A DNA stretch of 64,000 nucleotides from Siccirubricoccus phaeus (GTDB lineage Bacteria > Pseudomonadota > Alphaproteobacteria > Acetobacterales > Acetobacteraceae), in NCBI RefSeq assembly GCF_008360935.1, contig NZ_SRXO01000002.1, positions 62,001-126,000 on the forward strand, read 5' to 3'. Positions 50,952 to 58,247 of this stretch are shown here, piece after piece. Numbering within the stretch: the first letter of the stretch is position 1; each line of letters starts with the position of its first letter. The notes beneath the pieces are model-generated. The model saw nothing but the letters and a program-made list of their open reading frames with translations. It had not been told where the DNA came from and did not search any database. A program made the position numbers and the translations under genes.

Positions 50952-51680
50952 TCAGAACGGGAGCAGGGCGTCGAGAAGCTGCGAGCCGATGCGCGGCTGC
51001 TGCAAATCCGAAAGCGTACCGCGCCCACCATAGGTAATGCGCGCCTCCGCCAGCCGGTCATGCCGGATGGTGTTGTCGCTGGCGATGTCCTGCGGCCGGA
51101 TCACGCCGCGCACCGCCAGTTCCCGCAGCTCGGCGCTGACCCGCACCTCCTGCCGGCCGGAGACCACCAGATTGCCGTTCGGCAGCACCTGCGTCACGGT
51201 CGCGGCCAGGCGCAATGCAATGGTTTCGGTCCGCCGCATCGTGCCGTTGCCGTCCGTGGTCTGGTTGCCATTGGCGCTGAGCAGCGTTTCCGGACTGGCG
51301 GCGCGCGGCAGCCAACGGCTCTGCAGGCCGAAGAATTGCGGCAGGCCCATGGTGTCGGTGCCGTCGCGTTCCCGCTGGGTGCGGTTCTGCAATTGCGCGT
51401 TGTCGTCGATGCTGACCAGGATGGTGATGAGGTCGCCCACCTGCGCGGCGCGCTGGTCGCGCAGGAAGGTACGGCTGCCCGGGCGCCACAGGCTGTTGGC
51501 GGCGAGCGGCGGGTCCTGCGACGCCGGCATGGGCATGGTCACCGGGCGGTAATCCGCCGCCGCCGTGGGGTCGGTCACCTGGCTCATCTCCGGGTTGCGG
51601 CCGATGCGGGAGAGCCGTTCCAGCGAGCCGCAGCCGGCCAGCGGCAGCAGGATCACCAGGGCGACGAGCCGCCGCTTCAT
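50952..51680 (-). CDS. flgH: Flagellar L-ring protein FlgH
   Basis: 242 residues. A lipoprotein signal ends in the lipobox LPLAGC (Cys17). The mature part has the FlgH landmarks SLWRPGSRTFLRDQRAAQVG, DLITILVSIDDNAQLQN, LPNGNLVVSGRQEVRVSAEL and IRPQDIASDNTIRHDRLAEA. It forms the outer-membrane ring around the flagellar rod. Its start overlaps the flgA stop by 4 bp and it is the last gene of the leftward flgF-flgG-flgA-flgH unit. Confidence 0.94.
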   Translation of the reverse strand: MKRRLVALVILLPLAGCGSLERLSRIGRNPEMSQVTDPTAAADYRPVTMPMPASQDPPLAANSLWRPGSRTFLRDQRAAQVGDLITILVSIDDNAQLQNRTQRERDGTDTMGLPQFFGLQSRWLPRAASPETLLSANGNQTTDGNGTMRRTETIALRLAATVTQVLPNGNLVVSGRQEVRVSAELRELAVRGVIRPQDIASDNTIRHDRLAEARITYGGRGTLSDLQQPRIGSQLLDALLPF

Positions 51681-52648
51681 GGCCGTTCCGCCCGCAACGG
51701 CGTCGCGCCCATGGCAATGCGCACCCGGCCGGGGCCCACCACCTGGCCTTCCACCACGGCGCGGCTGGCCAGGTTCATCACCGGCACCAGCCCGCCGCGC
51801 GGCCCGGCCTCCAGGGCACGGCCCTGCGCCGTCAGCGCCAGGCCCGGCGCCTGCACCTCCAGCACCACCAGCGCGTTCTTCTCCACCAGGCAGGGCGGGG
51901 CGACATCGGTCGCCAGCAGCGGCAGCTCGGCAGCGACGGGGCGACGGAGCTGCTGGCCCACCACCTCCTCCGGCCGCTGCGCGGCGCCGGGGCGGACGCG
52001 CTCCGCCCGCAGCCTGCCGGCGCGGACATCGCCTGGCCGCACCACCTCGCCGGCGGCCAGGCGGCGATTGGCCAGCACCACGGGCAGGGTCGCCACCGCC
52101 CGCCCGGAGAGGCGCTGGCGCAGCGTCGGCATGCCTTCCGCCAGCACCACCAGGGTGGTGACGAAGCGGCCCGTGGCGGGGTCGAAGCTGGTCGCCTCCG
52201 CCGCGAGCTGCACCTGGGAGGCGGGCGGCACCAGGGGTGGGGCCAGCGGGCCGAGTTCCAGCTCCGCCTCCGGGTCCAGCGCCAGCGGCAGCAGCTCCGC
52301 CCGCAGCGCGGCGAGGATCTCCTCCCGCGGCACGGCACGGCCGGGGCGCTCGACCACCACCCTTTCATGGCCGGAAACCGGCCGCCAGGCCAGGCCATAG
52401 GCGCGGGCGAGGGCGGCGAGCTGGGCCAGCTCCACCACCATGCGGTGGCCGGGCGCCGGCGCGGCGCCGATCGCCTGCCCGGCGCGCGGCCCGGCATTCT
52501 CGAACAGGTCGCCGAGGCGGAGCGTGGCGGAGTCCACCAGGCTGAGCGGCCGGGCCGCGGCCAAGGGAGCGGGCATGGGGGCAGGCACGGTCTGCGCCGC
52601 CACCGGCAGGGCGGCGAGCAGCAGCGGCAGCCAGGCGAGGGCGCGCAT
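51677..52648 (-). CDS. flgA: Flagellar P-ring assembly chaperone FlgA
   Basis: 323 residues from MRALAWLPLLLAALPVAAQT, a Sec signal peptide. GAGGTG lies just before this ATG. An ATG 12 bases further up, overlapping the flgG stop, lacks a ribosome site. The C-terminal half is an SAF-type domain (LANRRLAAGEVVRPGDVRAG, VGQQLRRPVAAELPLLATDV) followed by VEGQVVGPGRVRIAMG. FlgA helps FlgI polymerise into the periplasmic P ring. flgI itself is not in this window. Confidence 0.88.
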   Translation of the reverse strand: MRALAWLPLLLAALPVAAQTVPAPMPAPLAAARPLSLVDSATLRLGDLFENAGPRAGQAIGAAPAPGHRMVVELAQLAALARAYGLAWRPVSGHERVVVERPGRAVPREEILAALRAELLPLALDPEAELELGPLAPPLVPPASQVQLAAEATSFDPATGRFVTTLVVLAEGMPTLRQRLSGRAVATLPVVLANRRLAAGEVVRPGDVRAGRLRAERVRPGAAQRPEEVVGQQLRRPVAAELPLLATDVAPPCLVEKNALVVLEVQAPGLALTAQGRALEAGPRGGLVPVMNLASRAVVEGQVVGPGRVRIAMGATPLRAERP

Positions 52649-52659
52649 CAGGCACCTCA

Positions 52660-53445
52660 TCAGCGCATGCGGGAGAGGGTGGAGAGCATCTCGTCGCTCG
52701 CGGTGATCACCTTGCTGTTCATCTCATAGGCGCGCTGCGCGGTGATGAGGTTGGTGATCTCGGAGACGATGTTGACATTGCTGGATTCGAGGAAGCCCTG
52801 CAGCAACTGGCCATGGCCCGGCTGCCCTGGCGCGGCGAGCTGCGGCTGGCCGGAGGCCGGCGTCGCCAGCAGCAGATTGTCGCCGATGGCTTCCAGCCCG
52901 CCCTCATTGGCGAAGATCGCGGTCTGGATCTGGCCGACATTCTGCGGGTTGATCTGCCCGTCCAGCTTCGCCAGCACCTCCCCCGCCACATTGATGGTGA
53001 CGTCCACGGCGGCGGCCGGGATGGTGATGCCGGGCAGCACCAGATAGCCCTCCGCCGTCACGATCTGGCCTTCCGCCGAGAGGCCGAAGGTGCCGTCCCT
53101 GGTATAGGCGATGTCGCCGCTCGGGAGCTGCACCTGGAAGAAGCCATTGCCGCGGATCGCGACGTCGAAGCGGTTCTCCGTCTGGGACAGGCTGCCCTGC
53201 TCGGCGATGCGGTAGATGGCGGCGGTCTTCACGCCGAGGCCGATCTGCGTGCCGGAGGGCAGGACCGAGCCGTTCTCCGAGCTCTGCGAGCCGACCCGGC
53301 GCTGGTTCTGGTAGAGCAGATCCTGGAATTCCGCCCGCCGGCGCTTGAAGCCGGTGGTGTTCATATTTGCGATGTTGTTGGAGATCACCTCGACATTGGT
53401 CTGCTGTGCCAGCATGCCGGTGCCGGCGATCTGGAGCGAGCGCAT
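52660..53445 (-). CDS. flgG: Flagellar distal rod protein FlgG
   Basis: 261 residues, the standard FlgG length. The N-terminal rod motif is NVEVISNNIANMNTTGFKRR with EFQDLLYQNQRRVGSQ. The middle has AIRGNGFFQVQLPSGDIAYT, and the C-terminal helix is ESSNVNIVSEITNLITAQRA with YEMNSKVITASDEML. It builds the distal rod. It shares a unit with flgF (about 100 bp upstream) and flgA. Confidence 0.95.
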   Translation of the reverse strand: MRSLQIAGTGMLAQQTNVEVISNNIANMNTTGFKRRRAEFQDLLYQNQRRVGSQSSENGSVLPSGTQIGLGVKTAAIYRIAEQGSLSQTENRFDVAIRGNGFFQVQLPSGDIAYTRDGTFGLSAEGQIVTAEGYLVLPGITIPAAAVDVTINVAGEVLAKLDGQINPQNVGQIQTAIFANEGGLEAIGDNLLLATPASGQPQLAAPGQPGHGQLLQGFLESSNVNIVSEITNLITAQRAYEMNSKVITASDEMLSTLSRMR

Positions 53446-53520
53446 GAGTCAGGACCTTCCTGGGCTTGGCGGCTGGGGTGGGATCGGTTGCGGCGCGGTC
53501 AGCGGATGCCGCTGCCTCCG

Positions 53521-53536
53521 CCCTGCCCGGGCAGGG
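53521..53536. other. 16-bp perfect palindrome between flgF and flgG
   Basis: CCCTGCCCGGGCAGGG lies in the 101-bp gap between the flgF stop (53547) and the flgG start (53445). It may be a processing or attenuation stem, or simple G+C-rich chance. Nothing else is seen in the gap. Confidence 0.35.
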
Positions 53537-53546
53537 GCATCGCGGC

Positions 53547-54287
53547 CTAGCTGCGGTGGCGGAGGATGCGCTCGACGGCGTTCTGCAGCCGCTCGCCCTC
53601 GCGCTCGGCGAATTGCGTTACCATCGCGAATTCGCGGCTTTCCTCCGTCAGCCGCACCATCTCCCGCACCGCGCTGACATTGCTGCCCTCGAAGGCGCCC
53701 TGGAGGAGCTGCGGCCGCGCCACCGGCTCCGGCGCATCATCGGCGGCGAAGAGCCGGCCGCCCTCGGCGCGCAGGCGCCGCGGATCGGCGAAGCGGACGA
53801 TGCGCAGCTTGCCTACCACCCCGTTCTCGGTGCGGATGGTGCCGTCGCCCATGATCTCGATCCGGGTATCGCCAGGGGCGAAGAGGATGGGGCCGCCCTG
53901 CTCGTTCAGCACGTCCTGCCCCTCGGCATCCACCAGCCTGCCCTCCTGGTTCAGGCTGAAGCGGCCGGCGCGGGTGAAGCGCTCGCCCCGCGGCGTCTCG
54001 ATGGCAAAGTAGCCCTCGCCCTGGATGGCGACGTCCAGCGGGTTGGCGGTGGTGGTCATCGGCCCCTGCTGGATGTTCCGCCAGGTCGCCCGGTCCACCG
54101 TATAGGCGACGCTGCCGGCGCCGCGCGGCTGCTCCGCCATCGGGTCGGTCTGCAGGTAGCGGGTGAAGACTTCCCTTTCGCTGCGGAAGCCGGGCGTGTC
54201 GGCATTCGCAAGGTTGTTCGCCACCACCGCGGTCGCCCGCATCTGGGCGCCGAGGCGGGAGAGGATGACATAGCCGGGCGTATCCAT
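53547..54287 (-). CDS. flgF: Flagellar proximal rod protein FlgF
   Basis: 246 residues from MDTPGYVILSRLGAQMRATA; GGAGAC precedes this ATG, and upstream in-frame residues are low-complexity. Rod-protein motifs: VVANNLANADTPGFRSEREV, LDVAIQGEGYFAIETPRGER, FTRAGRFSLNQEGRLVDAEG, and the C-terminal NVSAVREMVRLTEESREFAM. It forms part of the proximal rod with FlgB and FlgC (not in the window). It is the first gene of the leftward unit. Confidence 0.92.
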   Translation of the reverse strand: MDTPGYVILSRLGAQMRATAVVANNLANADTPGFRSEREVFTRYLQTDPMAEQPRGAGSVAYTVDRATWRNIQQGPMTTTANPLDVAIQGEGYFAIETPRGERFTRAGRFSLNQEGRLVDAEGQDVLNEQGGPILFAPGDTRIEIMGDGTIRTENGVVGKLRIVRFADPRRLRAEGGRLFAADDAPEPVARPQLLQGAFEGSNVSAVREMVRLTEESREFAMVTQFAEREGERLQNAVERILRHRS

Positions 54288-54532
54288 CTGCGTCTCCGCG
54301 GAAGCCCCGGGGGTGGCCGGGGCGGCGCCGTCCTGGCGCGGGGTGCGCCGGGGACAGGGCAACCGCCATGCCAGCGAGGCGGGGCGAAATGTCGCCGCCC
54401 GGCCGGGCCTTCCCTGCCGGGCGCGGCAATTCCTGCCGGCGGCGGCGGCGCGGATTGCCGGACGGCAGCGCCTTCAAGCCTTCCTTAAGCGACGCCGCGC
54501 ACATTCGCCGGGGACCGAGCGGCGGATGGGTC
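54288..54532. promoter_or_regulatory. Divergent flagellar promoter region (flgF / fliL)
   Basis: 245 bp separates leftward flgF from rightward fliL, so both flagellar units should be initiated here. No convincing sigma-54 (GG-N10-GC) or sigma-28 box was found by eye. CCTTCAAGCCTTCCTTAAGC near 54473-54491 is the only AT-containing part close to fliL. Confidence 0.5.
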
Positions 54533-55072
54533 ATGGCGGGGAAGCCGGCGAAGGCCGAGGCGACGGAAGGCGAGGCGAAGCCGAAGGGCGGCCGGCGCAA
54601 GCTGCTGCTGCTCGCGGTGCCGGCGCTGCTGGCCATGCTGGGCGCCGGGCTGTGGTTCGGCGGCATCCTGCCGGGACTGCTCGGGATGCCGGCCGGGGAG
54701 CATGCGGCGGCCGGCGAGGCGGGCGGGCATGGCGCCTCGGCAGCGGTGCCGCCCGCGCCGCCCCGCCCCGCGATCTATTTCGACATGCCGGACATCGTGG
54801 CCAATCTCAACGCCCCCGGCCGCCGCGCCACCTACATCAAATTACGCAGCAAGCTGGAGCTGACGAAGCAGGAGGATGCGGCGACGCTGCAGGGGGCGAT
54901 GCCCCGCCTGCTCGACCTCTTCACCACCTATCTGCGGGAGATGCGGCCGGAGGAGCTGCGCGGCAGCGCCGGCATCCAGCGGCTGCGGGAGGAGCTGATC
55001 GCCCGCGCCGGCATCGCCGCGGCCCCGGCCCGCGTCACCGACGTGCTCTTCCTCGAATTGCTGGTGCAATGA
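54533..55072 (+). CDS. fliL: Flagellar basal-body protein FliL
   Basis: 179 residues from MAGKPAKAEATEGEAKPKGG. A Lys-rich cytoplasmic head is followed by one membrane helix (KLLLLAVPALLAMLGAGLWF), a Gly/Ala/His-rich linker, and the periplasmic FliL domain (YFDMPDIVANLNAPGRRATY, IKLRSKLELTKQED, VTDVLFLELLVQ). It strengthens stator-rotor interaction. Its stop overlaps the fliM ATG (ATGA). The ribosome site is weak (GGCGGATGGG), so an earlier in-frame start cannot be fully excluded. Confidence 0.88.
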   Translation: MAGKPAKAEATEGEAKPKGGRRKLLLLAVPALLAMLGAGLWFGGILPGLLGMPAGEHAAAGEAGGHGASAAVPPAPPRPAIYFDMPDIVANLNAPGRRATYIKLRSKLELTKQEDAATLQGAMPRLLDLFTTYLREMRPEELRGSAGIQRLREELIARAGIAAAPARVTDVLFLELLVQ

Positions 55073-56130
55073 GCGACAGCCCGAACGAGGAAGAGGACCT
55101 CGCCGCCGCCTGGGGCGCGGCGCTGGACGCTGAAGGCGAGGCGGGCGCCGCCGCCGGCCCTGACGCCGCGCGGGTGCTGAACCAGGCGGAGATCGACAGC
55201 CTGCTCGGCTTCAGCTCCGGCCCGTCCGAGAGCGGGGAGAAATCGGGGATCGAGCGCATCGTCAGCGCCGGCCTCGTCTCCTATGAACGCCTGCCGATGC
55301 TGGAGATCGTCTTCGATCGCCTCGTCCGCATCATGTCCACCAGCCTGCGCAATTTCACCTCGGACAATGTCGAGGTCTCGATCGACAGCATCGTGTCGCT
55401 GCGCTTCGGGGATTACCTGAATTCCGTGCCGCTGCCCGCCATGCTGGCGGTGTTCAAGGTGGATGAGTGGGATAATTACGGCCTGCTCGTCATCGATTCC
55501 GCGCTGATCTACTCGGTGGTGGACGTGCTGCTCGGCGGCCGCCGCGGCACGGCGGCCATGCGCATCGAGGGGCGGCCCTACACCACCATCGAGCGCACCC
55601 TGGTGGAGCGCCTCATCACCGTCGTGCTGCAGGACCTCTCGGACGCCTTCAGCCCGCTGAGCCCGGCCAATTTCCGCTTCGAGCGGCTGGAGGTGAATCC
55701 GCGCTTCGCCGCCATCTCCCGCCTCTCCAACGCCTGCATCCTCTCCCGCCTCCGCGTCGACATGGAGGACCGCGGCGGCAAGATCGAGCTGCTGCTGCCC
55801 TATGCGACACTGGAGCCGGTGCGCGAGCTGCTGCTGCAGCAATTCATGGGCGAGAAATTCGGCCGCGACAGCATCTGGGAAACCCACCTCGCGGAGGAAC
55901 TGCTGCACACCGAGCTCTCGCTCGACGTGGTGCTGGATGAGCAGACCATGCCACTCGCTGCCGTCATGTCGCTGCAGCCGGGCGACCAGATCACCCTGAA
56001 TGCCGCGCCCGGTGCCCCGGTGGTGCTGCGCTGCGGCGATATCCGCCTGTTCGAGGCCGAGCTGGGGCGGCGGGAAACCCGTCTCGCGGTCCGCATCGGG
56101 CATGAAATCCGCCGTCGGCAGGAGGCCTAA
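55069..56130 (+). CDS. fliM: Flagellar motor switch protein FliM
   Basis: 353 residues. The N-terminal CheY-P-binding segment is RVLNQAEIDSLLGF. The middle domain has GIERIVSAGLVSYERLPMLE and FDRLVRIMSTSLRNFTSDNV, and the C-terminal SpoA-like domain follows (DVVLDEQTMPLAAVMSLQPG, GDQITLNAAPGAPVVLRCGD). An acidic extension of about 35 residues precedes the CheY-binding motif. FliM is the switch-complex target of the CheY encoded downstream. Confidence 0.95.
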   Translation: MSDSPNEEEDLAAAWGAALDAEGEAGAAAGPDAARVLNQAEIDSLLGFSSGPSESGEKSGIERIVSAGLVSYERLPMLEIVFDRLVRIMSTSLRNFTSDNVEVSIDSIVSLRFGDYLNSVPLPAMLAVFKVDEWDNYGLLVIDSALIYSVVDVLLGGRRGTAAMRIEGRPYTTIERTLVERLITVVLQDLSDAFSPLSPANFRFERLEVNPRFAAISRLSNACILSRLRVDMEDRGGKIELLLPYATLEPVRELLLQQFMGEKFGRDSIWETHLAEELLHTELSLDVVLDEQTMPLAAVMSLQPGDQITLNAAPGAPVVLRCGDIRLFEAELGRRETRLAVRIGHEIRRRQEA

Positions 56131-56134
56131 TTCC

Positions 56135-56563
56135 ATGGGATGGGTGCAGACAGGGCTGGATCTTCTGGTGGTGGCGCTGCTCGGCGCAACGCTGCCCTTC
56201 GCCATCCGGCTGGAACGCGCGCTGCGCCTGGCGCGGCAGGACCGGGCGGCGCTGGAAGGCAGCGCCACCGATCTCGGCGAGGCGACGCGGCTGGCCGAGG
56301 CGGCGACCACCCGCCTGCGCGCCACCGCCGAGGGCGCCGGGCGGCAGGTGGCCGAGAAGCTCGCCGCGGCGGAGCCGCTGCGCGACGACCTCCGCTACCT
56401 GGTGGAGCGCGCCGAGGCGCTGGCCGATAGGCTGGACCTGCTGGTGCGCAGCGCCAGGCCGCTGGCGAGCGAGACGGCCCGCGCCGCGCCAGCCGCCGAG
56501 CCGGCCCAGGCCCGCAGCCAGGCGGAGCGCGACCTGCTGCGCGCCCTGAAGGCGGTGCGCTGA
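56135..56563 (+). CDS. DUF6468-type small membrane protein of the flagellar operon
   Basis: 142 residues; AGGAGG precedes the ATG. One N-terminal hydrophobic segment (VQTGLDLLVVALLGATLPFA) is followed by a long Ala/Arg/Glu-rich helix (RALRLARQDRAALEGS, EATRLAEAATTRL). This matches the small coiled-coil protein often found right after fliM in alphaproteobacteria (annotated DUF6468). The function is unknown; a motor-associated role is inferred from linkage. It overlaps the next gene by 1 bp (TGATG). Confidence 0.72.
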   Translation: MGWVQTGLDLLVVALLGATLPFAIRLERALRLARQDRAALEGSATDLGEATRLAEAATTRLRATAEGAGRQVAEKLAAAEPLRDDLRYLVERAEALADRLDLLVRSARPLASETARAAPAAEPAQARSQAERDLLRALKAVR

Positions 56564-57252
56564 TGCGCCTGCTGCCCGCCGCGCTGCCGGCCATGGGGCT
56601 GCTGCTGGCGGCGAAGCTCGCCGGGCTGGCGCTGCCCGGGCCGGCGGTGGTGGCGGAGCTGGCGGCCCTGGCGCCGGTGCCGGAAGCGCGGGCCGGCGGT
56701 CTGGTGCCGGAGGCGCGCGCCAGCAGCCCGGCGCCCGCCGCCGCGCCTGCCCCGGCGCCCGCCCCTGCCTCTGCCCTGGCAGCCCAGGCCGCCGCGCCGC
56801 CGCCCCAGGCGGTGCCTGCCCCGCCGCCGGAGCCGACGCCGGAGCAGCGCGCGGAGCGCGCCCTGCTGGAAGGGCTGCGCGCCCGACGCGCCGAGATCGA
56901 GGCGCGGGAGCAGGCGATGCAGGCGCGCGAGATGGTGGTGGCCGCGGCAGAGCGCCGCCTGACCCGGCGGGTGGAGGAGCTGACCGCATTGCAGCAGCGG
57001 ATCGAGGCCGCGGACCGCGCCAATGGCGAGCGCGAGGCGGCCGGCTGGCGGCAGATGGTGAAGCTCTATGAGGGCATGCGGCCGCGCGATGCCGCGACGA
57101 TCTTCGACGAACTGGACCTGACCGTGCTGGTTCCGCTGGTGGACCGGATGCGGGAGGCGAAGGCGGCGCCGATCCTCGGCGCCATGAAGCCGGACCGGGC
57201 CCGGCTGCTGACCACCGAACTCGCCCGCCACCGCGCCAGGCCGGCGAACTGA
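56563..57252 (+). CDS. MotE-like flagellar chaperone (MgtE_N-type C-terminus)
   Basis: 229 residues. The N-terminal hydrophobic stretch is a signal or anchor (LPAMGLLLAAKLAGLALPG). An Ala/Pro linker (about 48-90), a coiled coil (RARRAEIEAREQAMQAREMV, AAERRLTRRVEELTALQQR) and a C-terminal MgtE_N-like domain follow (KLYEGMRPRDAATIFDELDL, AAPILGAMKPDRARLLTTEL). This is the layout of MotE, the periplasmic chaperone for MotC in alphaproteobacteria. motB and motC are not in the window. Confidence 0.75.
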   Translation: MRLLPAALPAMGLLLAAKLAGLALPGPAVVAELAALAPVPEARAGGLVPEARASSPAPAAAPAPAPAPASALAAQAAAPPPQAVPAPPPEPTPEQRAERALLEGLRARRAEIEAREQAMQAREMVVAAAERRLTRRVEELTALQQRIEAADRANGEREAAGWRQMVKLYEGMRPRDAATIFDELDLTVLVPLVDRMREAKAAPILGAMKPDRARLLTTELARHRARPAN

Positions 57253-57280
57253 CCCCATGCACCGCTGAAGGAGACCGCGT

Positions 57281-57667
57281 ATGGCGATCGACAAGAACAC
57301 CAACGTGCTGATCGTGGACGACTACAAGACCATGCTGCGCATCATCCGCAACCTGCTGAAGCAGCTCGACTTCAACAATGTGGAGGAGGCGACGGACGGG
57401 CAGGAGGCGCTGGCCAAGCTGCGCGCCGGCCATTTCGGCCTCATCATCAGCGACTGGAACATGCAGCCGATGACCGGCCTCGACCTGCTGAAGGAGGTCC
57501 GCGCCGACGGCAGGCTGAAGGACACGCCCTTCATCATGATCACCGCCGAGAGCAAGACGGAGAATGTGGTTGCCGCCAAGGCCGCCGGCGTCTCCAACTA
57601 CATCGTGAAGCCCTTCAACGCGGAGACCCTCCGCGAGAAGATCGAGAAGGTGATGGCGCATGCCTGA
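57281..57667 (+). CDS. cheY: CheY chemotaxis response regulator
   Basis: 128 residues, a stand-alone receiver domain. The acidic pair Asp13-Asp14 is in VLIVDDYKTMLRIIRNLL, the phosphoacceptor Asp58 in LIISDWNMQPMTGLDLL, Thr88 in FIMITAE and Lys110 in NYIVKPFNAETL. Trp59-Asn60 after the phospho-Asp and PFNAETL match true CheY proteins. AAGGAG precedes the ATG. It binds FliM (two genes upstream in function) to switch rotation. It overlaps cheZ by 8 bp. Confidence 0.95.
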   Translation: MAIDKNTNVLIVDDYKTMLRIIRNLLKQLDFNNVEEATDGQEALAKLRAGHFGLIISDWNMQPMTGLDLLKEVRADGRLKDTPFIMITAESKTENVVAAKAAGVSNYIVKPFNAETLREKIEKVMAHA

Positions 57668-58247
57668 CGGCGACGGCACCCCGGACAAGATCGAGCAAGC
57701 GGTGCGCGCCGTGCTCGGCAGCCTCTCCGGCGACCTCACGGTCACCGAGGCCGCGCTGCTCGCCGAGCTGGAAGGGCTCGGGCGCGAGGTGGCGCGGGCC
57801 AAGTCCGAGATCGCCGCGCTGCGGGTCGAGGACATCAATCACAGCCACATCCCGACCGCGACGGATGAGCTGGACGCGGTGGTGGAGCACACCGCCGCGG
57901 CGACCAACGAAATCCTCGATTGCTGCGAGAAGCTGGAAGGGCTGCAGCCCGGCCTGTCCGGCGAGGCGGCGGATGTCGTCGGCAGCGTCGTCACCCGCAT
58001 CTATGAGGCCTGCAGCTTCCAGGACATCACCGGCCAGCGCATCGGCAAGGTGGTGGCGGCGCTGAAGGCGATCGAGAAGCGGGTCGCCGCCGTCTCCGAA
58101 AGCTTCGGCCGCGGGCCTGAGCCGGCGCCGGCGGAGGAGGAGAGGGCGCCGCTCACCGAGGGGCAGAAGCTGGCCAATGGTCCGCAGCTCCCCGGCGGCG
58201 GCACCTCGCAGGAGGAGATCGACCGGCTGCTGGCGAGTTTCGACTGA
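57660..58247 (+). CDS. cheZ: CheZ-type CheY-P phosphatase
   Basis: 195 residues, mostly helical hairpin. The catalytic segment is ACSFQDITGQRIGKVVAALK, with the Gln that attacks CheY-P. TNEILDCCEKLEGLQP lies on the paired helix, and the C-terminal EEIDRLLASFD is the CheY-binding peptide. It dephosphorylates CheY-P. It is directly coupled to cheY (8-bp overlap), and its stop overlaps the next ATG (TGATG). Confidence 0.92.
   Translation: MPDGDGTPDKIEQAVRAVLGSLSGDLTVTEAALLAELEGLGREVARAKSEIAALRVEDINHSHIPTATDELDAVVEHTAAATNEILDCCEKLEGLQPGLSGEAADVVGSVVTRIYEACSFQDITGQRIGKVVAALKAIEKRVAAVSESFGRGPEPAPAEEERAPLTEGQKLANGPQLPGGGTSQEEIDRLLASFD

Noticed and set aside
54300-54360. Possible sigma-54 promoter TGGCGCGGGGTGCGC near the flgF/fliL divergence
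   Set aside because: The GG and GC elements are two bases too close for the required -24/-12 spacing.
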